From assembly GCA_024336345.1 (NCBI GenBank), contig JANFOG010000006.1:2542001-2606000 (forward strand): DNA of 64,000 nt, read 5' to 3'. The notes under the pieces are model-generated. The model was not told the DNA's origin and did no database searches. It worked only from the letters and a program-made list of their open reading frames with translations. Below, in pieces: positions 25,022 through 37,109 of this stretch (position 1 is the first letter of the stretch; each line of letters begins with the position of its first letter). This DNA comes from Mariannaea sp. PMI_226. Its lineage: Eukaryota; Ascomycota; Sordariomycetes; Hypocreales; Nectriaceae. A program made the translations under genes and the position numbers.

Positions 25022-27330
25022 GAAAGGGGAGGTAAAAGTTTTTTAATTATAAATAAAGATATTATTATTATAGATTTTAAAAGGAGTTATAAATACTAAT
25101 CTATTTAATTCCAAGCTTAAATAGATTGGTCTTATTAAACTAATAATAATAAAATCTATCTTTCTATTAATACTAAAGGAGATATCTTTTTTGCCTTATA
25201 CTATATTAAATCTTAAGCTCCTTTTTAGAATAAGATTATTAATTAGAAAGATTAGAAAGTATATTATAACAATTTCTAATAAATATTCTAAAAACTTCAA
25301 AATAGTAAATAGGTAATGAACTTTTAGTTTATATCTTTCCTTATTATAATTATATATAATATTAATAATATTATTACTATTAATTAAAATATAATATATA
25401 TTAAATCTTCTAAGGTAATTAAAAATACTAAAGGGATTGCTAAAAGGAATTAATTAAATACTTTACTCCCTTTAAGCTATAAAATCATTATTTATAATAA
25501 CCTTACCTTTAGATATCTATCTTTTATTATTCTAAAAGCTAAGATATTTAATAAGTATTTATTTATTAACTATATTAATTTTAATTAAAACCATTAGACC
25601 TACTTTATATTTAATAGAAAGCTTATATATCTATATTTTTATAATACCTTAAGAGATAGGAGGGAGAGATAAGCTAAGACTGCTTGCCTAACTTTCTAAG
25701 AGTTCCTTATAAAAGCTAGTCTGCTATTTAACTTTAGCTTTCTAGGCATGCTAATTATACCCCAAACTGATGGTTAGAGCTATAATTACCTTTATATTTT
25801 TATCTTAAGTTAGTATTTGCATTATTTTATTAGTCTGAGTTATCTATAGCTACTCCAAGCTACTAGCCCGCAATTTTTATAAATAGATAATAATACTAAA
25901 TCAGTCTTTAGCACTCCTAAGATATATTTTCAAAACTAGACCTTAGCCTCTTAGAAGATAGCTAAACAAGCTATAAGACCTATAATAAAACATATCCATA
26001 CCTTCATCCTGATGGTCATTCTTAACAAACTTAACATCCAAAACTAAACCTTCCTTATTAATAAAATTAAGATTAAATTATACTAATATTAGACTATTAA
26101 ATATACTCTTTGGAATGGGGATAATTTAATCAAAAGGTCTAAGCTATATATTAACCTTAGGGAATTCTAATATCTTAAGTAAAAAAGCAAAAATATTATA
26201 AAGAATTATTATATTAATAAGATCATTTTAAGAATTAAGCTAAATAATTACCCTTAAGTTTAATATTTTTAATTAGTTATTAATATCTAATTCCCTTAGG
26301 TCCTAAGGGAAGTTATTAATAGGTAAATTAGCAAAAAGTTTAGGACTAATGATGGTTCTACTCCCTTACTTTCCTTAATTTAGCTAAACATCTCTATTAA
26401 TACTAGCCCAAAATCTATTTATTAGACTTAAATCAACTAGCTTAGGGATAGTCTATTTAACCCAAATATTAATATAGAAGATAGTCCACCTAGGTCTCCC
26501 AGAAGTTGGGGATAGTTTGCAAGATTCCTAGTTAATAAGTTAATAAGCAAGAAGGCCAGTAACACTAATGTCTAGCAAATCCTTAAGCAGTTTGGTCCGC
26601 CCATAATACAAATAGCTTTACCTATTGTTATAAATACTAGCAGTAATAATATTAAAGTCAATAAGGATATTAAAAGCATCTTCTACCTTAACATCTCTCC
26701 AATAAAAGGGATATAGGAGCTTTAAGGTATTATATTAGTTAAAATAAATAATGATAGGATTATCCAATATTATAAAAAAGCCAATTAATTCCCTCCCAAA
26801 TATGCTTCTACTATCATAATTAGTAAAATTGCCAATAAATTGCGGCTCCCTATTATTCCTAATAGAGTCACATAGTACAGCCCGTCTACCAGCACCTATA
26901 CATCTTATATCCCAAATGATATAATAAGTATAAATCAATGGAGGGAGATTTATAGCAAGATAGATAGGGCCTTTAATAAAGAAAAGACTATAAAGGACTA
27001 AAAATCTAAAAGAGAATAGCAATAGTTGGCAAAAGAAGCTCGCAAAGAGTAGTAGAAGCTTGTGGGTTTAGAGGAAAATATCTTAATAATGGGGAGGTAT
27101 TTTCTTATTCTATTTAATAAAAGTATTTAATCAAATGGTCTACTATTAGGAAGGCATATAATAGCTAGAGAGGCTTCTTTTCTATTATTTTAATTATATA
27201 ATACCTATATACTTAAGGGCAAGTGTGGTATTATATAGGGAGGTATATATTAGGATTATATAACCTTCCTATTTAGGAAATTAAGTAGAGGATTTTGATT
27301 GATTAGGATAGATATATACTTTCGGAGGTG
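25022..27330. other. AT-rich degenerate repeat DNA continuing to the composition boundary
   Basis: No intact gene. The most protein-like text is on the + strand at about 26,450-27,015. Reading through a few stops gives NPNINIEDSPPRSPRSWG, FPPKYASTIIISKIANKLRL and TYTSYIPNDIISINQWREI. The regular composition of this stretch suggests a decayed real protein; I do not recognise it. The open frame on the opposite strand (26735-27022) looks like its mirror. The low-GC block stops at about 27,330. Confidence 0.5.
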
Positions 27331-27874
27331 GACATAAAAACCTGGATATCCGCATCTTTTGATAAATATGAACTTCAGTATTGTTAATTTACATTATTTT
27401 TGGGCCAATTGGGTTCAATTCTTTTATAAAGCATTTGATCAGATACTCCTAATCATAATATCTTTTTTAGATTTGTAATATCTATTTTTGTTATTTATTT
27501 ACGAATTTTCCAGCCGTAAAGGCTTGGACACCTATCATTCTTGGACCACAGCAGCTCCGGTTTTGGGCTGGTTGTGTTATTTTATTGTGTTGTTTTCAGC
27601 CATTTCCTCGCCCAAACAAAGTATCTTATAAGCACACTGGGAGTTCAGCATGACTAAGTTACGCACACTAATTGAGCAGTTTGAGACTTCCAAACGCACT
27701 AGTTGCACTATTAGAAGCAATGTATTAATTACAGGATCTCATCCTCCCTTTGAGCTTGTGAGAGTATGAAAAACATGTTGGCTAGCCATATCTATTCTGA
27801 TCTCCAGTGTCTAACATTTCAGACCAGTTCCGTGATGTTATCGTCTACACTGAGCGCTTCTGCTCGCTCTACCT
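27331..27874. other. Gene-free transition sequence
   Basis: Ordinary composition returns here. I see no supported gene. It will contain the 3' UTR of the GST gene that ends at 27875. Confidence 0.5.
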
Positions 27875-28825
27875 TTATTTGTCAAAGGCTGTGTGACGGT
27901 TGGGTACGTGACGACCTTTCTCGAAGGCTGGGCGTTCAAGGAGCTTGTTCAGCCACTTCTCTAGGTGCGGAAACCCATCGAGAGGGACGCCGTCCGAGTC
28001 TAGGGTTAATATCGTTAGTATGATTAGCTAACAGATACCTCTACGAAATGACGTAGATGTAAGGAAGCGAAGCACCCTACCGTGATTGGCAACCCAACCC
28101 CAACAAGCTATATCAGCGATAGTAAGGCGATCACCGACGAGAAACCCAGAAGGAGACTTTGCCAGGTGGGTCTCCATAGTTTGATAAAGGCGACGGGTCT
28201 CGTTGTCGTAGCGGTTGATGCCATACTCAATCTTCGTCGTAGCGTACCCTGCAAACATCCAGTCAGCATTTCGTCGGTAAGGTGTCTGCAATTTTTGGTA
28301 ACCAACTCCTAAAATGTTCCAGCTGTCCTTGCATGGGCCCTAATCCACCAATCTGCCACATGAGCTATAGGATAGTGTTAATCATTTTGAGTTCAAGGCA
28401 TATCGCTCAAGGGGCTTTGCGGACGAACCCAACTCTTTACCTCCCAGTATTCACGGGAGTCCTTGGGATACGAAACCTTGTTGTCGTTGTCATAACGGTC
28501 GACAAGATAATCAAGGACGGCTCCGCTTTCAAAGACACGGATCACATTGCCGTCAGTCCATTTATCCGTGATGGCCGGAATCCGGCCATTGGGGTTGATC
28601 TCCAGGTACCACGGCTGTTTCTGCTCATTCTCCCGGATCTGGATGTGATGTAACTAGTCAAGGAAATACAAGTATGTGAGTTTCTAGGTGTGATATTGTT
28701 ATAAGCAATAGGGCATAGTGTTGCCTCACCTTATAGTCAAGCCCAAGCTCCGCAAGGAGGATCGGAATCTTGATCCCATTCGGGGTTGACGCAGTGTAAA
28801 GCGTAATATCAGTCTTGGTACCCAT
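27875..28825 (-). CDS. Glutathione S-transferase, Ure2/YghU-like
   Basis: Five exons: 28825-28730, 28653-28441, 28364-28307, 28248-28081, 27999-27875. They join in frame to 219 residues with GT-AG introns of 76, 76, 58 and 81 nt. The third donor is GTTGGT. The N-terminal thioredoxin-fold domain has the TPNGIKIPILLAELGLDYK pattern and PWYLEINPNGRIPAI, with the FESGAVLDYL glutathione-contact helix. The C-terminal helical domain has GPMQGQ, NETRRLY and FLVGDRLTIADIACWGW. These are typical of cytosolic Ure2p-like fungal GSTs, which conjugate or reduce substrates with glutathione. Length is normal for the family. An upstream in-frame ATG at 28945 exists, but the 28825 start gives the usual N terminus. 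Nearest gene to the transposon block, yet free of visible damage. Confidence 0.87.
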
Positions 28826-31486
28826 GCTAGCTATTGGGACACTTCGCTGTATCGAGAAAAGCGTCCTCTTACCAAGGCCAAATGAGCGAGGGACAAATTG
28901 GATTCGATTGCGGATGAGACTATTACTTAATGTAATAAATTGCATTATCTGCCGAGGCTGAAGGGTTTAAAGAGCAACACAATCACTACAGAGGTGGAGG
29001 GTGCTAGGAATATTTAACATGCATGACTTTGGCGAGTAGGCAAGCTATAACCGCCCTAGGTATAGATGCATATTACTAAGGACATACTTCAGCGGCACTA
29101 GACCTAGCTCGAGTGAGCGTTACGTCACAGTCAGTTTGCAGTCAAAAGATGAGCACACGGGTAATACCGGGCGGAGCCGATCTTCCCGTGATTCCATATC
29201 AAGTCCGGGGTAAGGGCCAAAATATCTCCCGCCGAAACCCAATCAGTGCATTTGCTTTAGCTTCGAGCTAGCTCGCCTGCATGCCCCGCTGGGAGGGAAG
29301 ATGATGACATCGGCTTGAGACAACAAGCAACTTATCAAGATGAGGAATCTTGTCCTAGTTTACGGGAGCTGAGTCCACTCTCTTGGATCCAAGAGAGCAT
29401 AAAAGCCAAAGGTAACCTCATAGAAGATTCCATTTTGCCACCATCAATAGGAGTAACATCCGACCGGCGAGCTCTCCCTCCAACCCGGCCTCACAAAGCT
29501 TCCGGGCCGCAAACAAAATGTCCCACCACTCTCACCCTCCCGGCAGCCCCGAGAAGCTGAGGATCATCAGGACATAATACTACGTAATTAATTTTCTTAA
29601 GCAGGAGGCAAAGAGGGACATATTGCGGTAAGTTATTATTCATATGGAGGCTGGCTGGACCGTAGTTTTTTTTTTTACTGTTGAGATATACGTAATGATT
29701 ATTAAATTAATTTTGGATAAAAAACATTTTATTTTTAACAAAAAAAAAAACTAGAGACTTAATATTAAGCTATATTCTAACGGCTTCTTAGCACTTGCTA
29801 CTAAATATTGATCCAACTTAATTATAGTCATGTATTTCTCCTCTTCATGTGCAGAAGGAGGCATGTGCTGGTCCGCCTCGCTCCCTGTCATGCTACCAGT
29901 GAGCTGTAATTCCGCGCCAAGATGCCAGATAGACTATGGCGTGTTGTAATGTAAAACCAGAGCCAAAGTCGGTTGGTAATTGTTGACTCGCTTGTAAGCA
30001 GCGGCGGTGCCTAGAGTCCTACAAAGGAATCCAATCGCAATAGATCAATGCATAACAAAAACCTGTTACCCCAACACGGAGTCGCGGAAATAATTGATGC
30101 ATCAAAAGGCCTTGGCTTGTAGGGCACCAATTTAGCTATGACCTAGGTCTAGGGTTACAAGCTGCCTCTGAAGAGCTCGGGTTAATTCGACGCCCAGAGG
30201 TAATGCTACATTCAAATGCCACCACTCCCAGTGGGTTATAGCGCCCCTGGCACTGTTCTAGTGGCACCTAATCTCCACTCATTGATTCCTCGCCACCATT
30301 CTCCACTCAATAATTCCATCCCATCCCCACTACTTGGAATACCACCAAATATTCTTGTCTACTTTGACTACTCAAGCAAATCAAGGCCTGACACCCAGTT
30401 TAGCTCCCGTCCTCTCCTTTTCAGCTTCTCTTTATGGATTCTTGTGGGTTAGTGTTGTTGGTTCGCCAGCTTGAGCCTTTTCTTCCAAGTGTTCAACAGC
30501 ATATTCTCAGCAGCTGAAGTGGGGCCTATCATCAATCAGACAAGGTCCGTCGTGAGGCGATGGCGAAACAGTCAAAAGTGGCTAGGCTCATTGGCAATTC
30601 TCGTCGATCTGTAGCTATTGCGGATCATATCGTTGCTCAACCACGTTTTATGTTGGGTGATGGGAACGCCGTCTTGAGGACCTCTTTTGTGAGCATCTCA
30701 TCTCTCTTGCTCATCTTCTCATATTTTGCCGTTCAGTGCATGTATATTCTCGGATCGTTTATCATAGTCCATCTTCGCCACCGTTGAGAGCGTGCAACGG
30801 GCAGTCAGTAAAAACAGGCCGGTCACACCCTGGGACTGCTGTGTCGCTATTGAGCTCAAGCGACGGTCGTTTCGCATCCATGGAAATACCTAGTCCAGTG
30901 GGCTAACGTGGCCGTCGGGTGCCCAATTCGGATCGATGTGACCCCATACCCGTTACCCGTGTCAGCTTCCGAAACTTGGCAGGCCAGCCCCCTAAGCTCT
31001 CGGAGTAGCCGACTGTTTTCTTTATCAGCATTAAAAGGCTGATGCTCCGATCACTTAGACGTATTTGCATACCGTTGATTGTCAGAAATTACGTATATTG
31101 GCCCGATTAATGGAATCAATATATCCATAGTGTAATTTGTTACTGCCGACACGATCTGCCGTGTCTTGGACGCACCGCTAGTTTATCCTTGACCCTTGTA
31201 TTGGCCATGCACACCATGTGTTCCACGACTCCCAACCGGACAAACATCATTATGACGACTAGTCAAAGTCTGAATAGTGTATAAATTTAGCATGTTGTTG
31301 AGAGGTAACGGAGGCGGCCCTTAGAATCATGTGATCTTAAGTCCACACCATTAAACCCTACTGAGGCACACACACTCGCTCGCCTCTGGCAACAGTCATC
31401 TACGCCGCACCTCACTGCATGAAGAATCAAGCATTCCTAAAAATATTAGGAGTTTAATTGAATCTTAACAGGGCAATTCGACCACC
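28826..31486. other. Long intergenic stretch without a supported gene
   Basis: Only short open frames without recognisable motifs (for example 29315-29560 and 30560-30787 on +). A roughly 100-bp A/T-rich patch lies at about 29660-29760. Bases 29337-29363 are 22/27 identical to 35945-35971, both followed by an (A/T)AAA(A)GCCAAA block. The last few hundred bases are presumably the promoter of the SnoaL-like gene. Confidence 0.45.
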
Positions 31487-32045
31487 ATGGCGCATAACCG
31501 AGAGCAGTCAGTACCGGAAAAGAATAAACACGTGGTGGCAGAGTACACCAGTGAATTCTGGGGCAAGGGTAATGCGGATGTTGTAGATGTGTATTGCTCC
31601 GATGACTTTGTCTCCGACTGCCCATTGCACGGCCGAAGACAAGGGAAAGCTCAAGTAAAGAGGATGATTCTTGATTTTAGAGCGGTGAGCTGCTTTCTTC
31701 ACCCTTGGTGGTCATTCTTACCAGCCATAACTCCCCGGATCACTAACAGCGCAACAGGCTTTCCCTGATTTTACAATCCATGCCTACGGAGCAATCCCTA
31801 TGATAGCTGAACAAGACTATGTGGTGGTACGTTGGATTGGCGGTGGTACGCATACAGGTCCCGCCTTTGATGACCTGCCAATTGGCCGGCTTTCTGGCCC
31901 CAATACGGGCAGGAAAATTCAATTCTCTGGCACGACGATATACACTCTCAGAGACGGCAAGATTATTGAGGAAATGGCCGAGGAGGGTGCGCTGACTGCA
32001 CTCCAGCAGCTGGGGATACTCAGCGGTGAGAGCGCTAGTAACTAG
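31487..32045 (+). CDS. SnoaL-like (NTF2-fold) polyketide-cyclase family protein
   Basis: Two exons, 31487-31684 and 31758-32045, with a phase-0 GT-AG intron of 73 nt (GTGAGC, branch-like ACTAAC, GCAACAG). Product 161 residues. The first half has the helix-rich start with YTSEFWGKGNADVVDVYCSD. The second half has the beta-sheet pattern DYVVVRWIGGGTHTGPAFDD and IQFSGTTIYTLRDGKIIEE, typical of SnoaL-like proteins with an NTF2 fold. Family members catalyse cyclisation, isomerisation or hydration in natural-product pathways, and others act in detoxification; the substrate cannot be told from sequence. The next gene downstream, on the opposite strand, is a bZIP regulator, so the two converge. Confidence 0.83.
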
Positions 32046-32750
32046 CAGATATGCCCCGACGCAGACACTGACGGGATCCTGCTTCCGAGTGGGAGACCAT
32101 GAACTTGTCACAGACGTTCATAGTCACAAGTGTCTCAAGTCGATTGGCTCCGGTTGGCGACAAACGTTGGTGGTGGTGGGCAACTGTGCATAGCTAGGTT
32201 ATGGGCCACGGAAGTGGTCAACTGGTCAGTTATCAAATTGCCGTTTTCGGAGAACGCCCGGTCAATATTTGAATCTTCAGTGTTTGGTTCTAGATCCCTG
32301 TTTACGACACCAAGGGGGAAGCCGATAACTACCAATGCATGGCTCCATTTGCGGCCCGAAGTGTGGTCATTCACTTTCTTTTTTTGCTGTCAATAGCGAG
32401 TACTGATGCCCAATCCGATCTGGAAATTCGTCTTCGATTTGTCATAACAAATTTGTGATTTCTATATAGCCTTAGAGCAACCTGCCCATTCCAGTGCCCT
32501 GAGCTGTTCACTATGCAACCATACCAAACGCCGAACTTCAAACAACTGCGACGCCATCGCCTTGGAGACCTTCCCACACTGGCGTCATAATTTCCATCGG
32601 CTCAGCTCATTAGCTGGACTCTCTTTTATTAACACAAACAGCTCGTTTGCCAGCGTTGAAGAACCCTCGAGCATGAAAGTGGGACTCATCGCATGCTTCC
32701 CAGCAGCGATGGAGTGATCCTGCAAATCTGAACCATACAGTAACTTGGAG
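32046..32750. other. Convergent intergenic region
   Basis: Lies between the 3' ends of the SnoaL-like gene and the bZIP gene. Open frames here on either strand show no motif and look like chance. No gene supported. Confidence 0.5.
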
Positions 32751-34501
32751 TCAAGTTGGAGACCTCTTGTTAAAAAAAGAATTTGCGCCTCTAAGAATCT
32801 TGGTCCAGTTTCCACCAAAATCATTGCAGTTCCAAATGTGGTGTAGCATGACAAATGCTGGGGTAACGTTGCTGAAGTTACCCCTCTCGAAGATACCCAT
32901 GAGTTGTTTTGTAAAGTATATACGTCTTGCAGAAACAGAACTCGCAGCAGCGGCAATAAAATAAACCCAGGCTAAGCTACTTTCGCCGGGGGCATATGGG
33001 GGGATGCGTCGCGTCGTGTCCTGTAATTTACTAAGACGCTCCTCAAGGTCAGGAGGGAGAGCATCGTTCATAATGTGGTAGTAATAAATACAGCAGGCGT
33101 TCTTGATGGCCTCACTCAGTGACCTAAAAATTTGAGCCATCTTATCTCTGAAATTGCCGGTAGTATCAGTGAGAGTGTTGAAGTCATGCTGATCATGTAT
33201 GGTGTACCGCTCGATTGTCAGCGGTTCCGCATAGCGGCGTATCCTGCCCGATATCATCAGCCACATGCAATGTAGTTCGTCATATCTTACAACCTACATA
33301 TCAAGTTGGCCAAGTAGGAAAACCTCCATGTCTGAGCGATGTGTTTGTTGTGTTGGAGGAATAGTCCCACCGCTTGTCGCATCTATCCAAGACTCTACCA
33401 TGCTGAATAAAAGATGAAACTGGGGCCCGCCATTCATCATGTCTGTGATCAGCAGAAGAATGATGGTAGCCAGTACCGTTACTCTCGTATCACCGCCTGA
33501 ATTACCGGTCTTAGATACTACAGAGAGCTTCTCGATGGCCATAGACTGGAAAGCTAAGGCTTGCGGCAGAAGCTGATGGCACTTAAATCGCAGCTGATTC
33601 GCTGATGCAGCCATTAGGGCATAGTGAACCATCTTATTATCCCATGCAAGAGGGAGTATGTGGGATCTGAATCCATTGGCCGGTCCGTCGAAGATGACAA
33701 GAGTGGGTGCGACGTTTTCAGCGACTTGAATAATGTCAGATAAAGTTCAGAACAAAATAAAAATAAAATAAAATAAAAATTGGGCGTCAGGGGGAGGAGG
33801 AAGGGGGGGGTTTGGAAAAATTTTGAGCAACACGAACAATTGTAGAAGAGCATCCTAGTAAGAGGATCGACGAACTCTAGATTCATTGGTATCGGGGTAA
33901 CTGTAGATGACCCTGGAGGCCGGATACCTTCTCAGTGTGCTGAAGCAAAGATATAGAGCCTTGCATGAGTTGATACTTACGAGACGTGCTTGGTGATTGA
34001 TATGGAGATGCACCTGCCGCGTTACTGGCGACGCATACGCCAGGAGCAATCTGGCCATTGAAGGTCTGGACAAGAATGCTCACATCCATACTCCTCATAC
34101 CTGGAGCGTCATTACTGGTTAAGGATTGTGAGTGTCGCTCTTTACCGTCCCCCTCTATCACAGTTTTCCGTGACCCCCTGAGGCGAATTATCTCCGTTTC
34201 AAGATCGTCAATGTAATCCAGTGTCCGCTGGCGGTGGTCTCTTTGGGCTCGGCGCACTTGGCGCCTGCGCTTACAGGACTCTGTCTCGGATAATGAATCT
34301 TCACCTATGTCTTAGTATTTAATGAGCGATGGCGCATGCAAATCACGAACCCTGATCTTTGGTATTGGTGAATCGGACGGATGTGGTGCCCAAGACGCGG
34401 CGCCTGCGCTCTTGAAGTGTCTCTTTGCGCTGGTGCAATTTATTTTCCTTCTTTGCATAGCCATTGTAGCTGTAGGACTGGGCGCTGCTCGGACTCTCCA
34501 T
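32751..34501 (-). CDS. bZIP transcription factor with fungal-specific TF domain
   Basis: Five exons: 34501-34351, 34304-33981, 33876-33838, 33724-33298, 33243-32751. They close in frame to 477 residues. The start MESPSSAQSYSYNGYA is followed by a bZIP basic region KRRRQVRRAQRDHRQR and a short leucine zipper (YIDDLETEIIRLR). The C-terminal ~280 residues match the fungal_trans_2 type: NGFRSHILPLAWDN, LATIILLLITDMMNGG, LAWVYFIAAAASS and a final LHHIWN helix. Introns are 46, 104, 113 and 54 nt; the first and third use the donor GTTCGT. A TAG at 33296-33294 that looks like a nonsense codon lies inside the last intron (GTAGGT...GGGCAG). It probably regulates transcription in the nucleus; targets may be the neighbouring enzymes, which is inference. 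Confidence 0.8.
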
Positions 34502-36644
34502 AGCTCAAATATGTTGTCGATGAACCTGATTGGTGCCACAGACCGTGGACAATGGATGGGGTTTACGAGATACAAAGCAATGCACCGTGCGTAGGTGTCG
34601 GACAAAACTTTTCAATTCGTGACGATTAAGAACACTTGGCAGATATCAAGGAACAAACGGTGAAGTTGGACCCTGCAGTGCGTGGCGAGAAGCAAGTGGC
34701 GACTTTATGAACCAGGGGGGGGCGCTGGAATTTGAGAGGGGTTCGCAGAATTAAGAAGTTATTCAACGGAGGCGATGCATATGCCGGTGACCTCACTAGC
34801 GGCAATTGAATAAGCTTTTGCCGTGTGAGGAGCACCCGGAGAGAGCAACAATGGCGTATATCGTAGGACATTTGAAGGCATACCACTTGAACGGCTTTCC
34901 CGGGCGACGGCTTAATTTACATAGGCACCGGGAATGCCTCAAAGGATTGGGCACTTAGGTAGCCGCATCACGTCAGCATGCTTCAGAGGCTAGTCATGCC
35001 GCCTCGATTTAATAGGCTCGCGTACAACCTACCGTGTTCAATCATGCTTCACGGAACATTCGACTGCTCAGAATTTCTTGACGATGCTCTACCGCCTAAA
35101 GTCACTCATTAGTCTTGCGAATCCTCAAAAAGAAAAAAAAAAAAGAAAAAAAAAAAGAGAGAGGGGTTCATCAGGTCTTGGTGAAGATGAAGATGCGAGG
35201 ATAAGCTTTTACGACGGGAAGATCACTGAGAACACCAACGGAGCCGGATTCAATAACTAACCATAGCTTTACACTGGGCGGCTCAACAAGTAACTCTGCA
35301 TTTACGTTAAAGTAATATGCCACTGCATTTTTCTAAGTTTGGACTAGCACTAAATTCGCGCCTAAACGCGCCAAGTCGTAGGGTACTTCCAGACGTTTGC
35401 TGGCATAATTTTGGCACTTAGACGCCTATTCTGTGCAGGCATGCTGCCCATGTAGGTGTCGCCTCTCAATATGCTGATAATGACTTACCTGAGTTGGAAT
35501 GTTCGCCGCACAGCGCAAAGTGCCGTCTCAACAAGGGAACGCGCCAGAGAGTCACATTGTAACGGATTGCGGAGGTGGCTATTATTAGTTAATACACTAG
35601 GTAACATTTTTAAGATATACGCGTTGCGGGCGGGGAGGTATATGGTGATGTTCGGCCAATCAACTTCAATGCAAGTCTTCTTACTCAGCAGAGTTCCGGG
35701 TTGGAAACGAGCGTTACGTAGATAGAAATTTTACTCAGCAAGTGCTTACCGAGTACCTTACCCGAGTGGCTTACTGAGTATCCAAGACCACCGATCTTCT
35801 TGCGATGACATGTAGAGTGCGGGGTCAGTGGTAAAATTTTCTCTCCACAAGCACTATAATGAGCGTGCACAGGCGGCGGTACTAACGGCGGCGTGCGATG
35901 TCAGTCAAGCTAGTTATGTCAGCCAAACACACAGACCACCAATGAAGATGAGGAATCTTATTTCCGTTTACATAGTATAAAGCCAAAATTTGGACTAGGC
36001 TCAAATTGGAGACTAGCCTGTGGTATTGTGCCAGACCTTTTAGAGAAATGCCATCAATCGAATGCTATTGTTAGAGTTCTTGTAGAAGCAGCATTGAATT
36101 AAGGTCGGATTGTTCAACCATTTACGATAAACCCATACTAAGAGATACGCAATTGTATTGGACCAGTTCCGGCTGGTCTTGCGTCAAGAGTTCTTCAGTG
36201 TCCGGCTGAAAGGTGAGGAGGTGGCAAATCGATGCGGCAACTAATTCGCTGAATCCGAATCAATCCGAAAAATATAGATCTGAGGCCAAGGGTTTACGAC
36301 CAAGCCGGCAGTTGCAGCAAGGGGATGGCCCATGAGACTTACTCAGCACTCCATCTGATCTGACTTTCCTGTTCAGGTAAACAACACTCTGCAGCTTGAG
36401 GTACGTTTGTCAATAATCTCCTTTATTACCCACTTTGCCTCATTTCCATTCTATGGAACTCCTTTTTGTTTTCCAGAATGATCTCCCTAATGATTTATCC
36501 GGGCGACAGATGGGTTTGGGGATCTAATCAATTGGTCCGTAACCTTGTGACCTCAACTTAATCATTAGCGGTAGGAGTGACAGCAATCAGGGTTCAATTG
36601 TGCAAATCTCCATAGTGGCCATCATGAAGACATCATTGCCATTG
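34502..36644. other. Gene-poor stretch with low-complexity and repeat remnants
   Basis: No supported gene. The first part is probably the bZIP promoter. A purine-rich A/G run lies at about 35127-35165. A GAGTA/TTAC-rich palindromic patch is annotated separately at 35732-35780. At 35945-35971 is a 27-bp block similar to 29337-29363. Short open frames (for example 35456-35725, +) have no recognisable motif. Confidence 0.45.
35732..35780. repeat. Small inverted-repeat patch, possible MITE or transposon-end remnant
   Basis: TACTCAG at 35732-35738 is inverted as CTGAGTA at 35774-35780. In between are the related units TTACCGAGTA and TTACCCGAGTGG, so the motif GAGTA/TTAC recurs four times in 49 bp. 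A further TTACTCAGCAG occurs near 35680. Dense subterminal motifs like this are seen at ends of DNA transposons, but no partner end or target duplication was found. Confidence 0.3.
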
Positions 36645-37109
36645 TGTAGAGTAACCTACGCGTCTCTATATGCCGGGACGAAGACAGTCTCTCCGACAAA
36701 TACCAGAATAGAGAAAATACCTGGCCCAGCAGCCCAATCTCTCAAATTTTGACTTCAATAACGTGTACTGATGCATACGAAAGTACTCAACACGAGACCC
36801 TCATTTATCTAAATGAGTGGGTTAGCTGGCGTAGCTATCTTATCCCTGGATAGAGCGAGGCTAGCGGTAAACCAATTTCTCATACCGTAGGGCACGGAAA
36901 ATTCGCCGTCCCTACGCCTTGACAACCAGGGCATACCCAGAGGCCGACGGGCAGTCCTTGAAGAGCGGCCCGACCGACCCGGACGGGTACGGTGATATTT
37001 ATTCGGCGTCAGGCCCGCGGTCTTCGGCGAGTCGGGCACGAGGGCGTCGTAGGAACCCTGCTCGGTCAATTTACCTTGGTTCGTGGCCCTGGGTGTGAGG
37101 ACCCTAACA
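36645..37109 (-). repeat. Probable solo LTR or LTR fragment (minus orientation)
   Basis: On the minus strand the segment begins TGTTAGGGTCCTCACACCC at 37109 and ends ...GTTACTCTACA at 36645. Its composition is LTR-like: a GC-rich first part, then a pyrimidine-rich stretch with TTTTCTCTATTCTGG. It has the TG...CA ends of an LTR. I recall similar LTRs from Aspergillus-type Gypsy elements, but that is memory. Flanking pentamers (CATTG left, ATGTT right) do not match, so it could be truncated or recombined. Confidence 0.4.

Noticed and set aside
26735..27022. Hydrophobic 95-codon minus-strand frame that could be a membrane protein
   Set aside because: The + strand text of the same bases is more protein-like across a longer stretch, so this is probably its mirror.
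27505..27535. Possible terminal inverted repeat of a pogo/Fot-like transposon (AAAGGCTTGGACACCTA)
   Set aside because: No matching inverted partner or transposase relic was found in the window.
33294..33296. Nonsense mutation in the bZIP regulator
   Set aside because: It lies inside a plausible 54-nt GT-AG intron, and total exon length is then divisible by three with a family-like C terminus.
33760..33815. AAAAT-type simple repeat followed by a G-rich run
   Set aside because: It sits inside the third intron of the bZIP gene and is ordinary low-complexity sequence.
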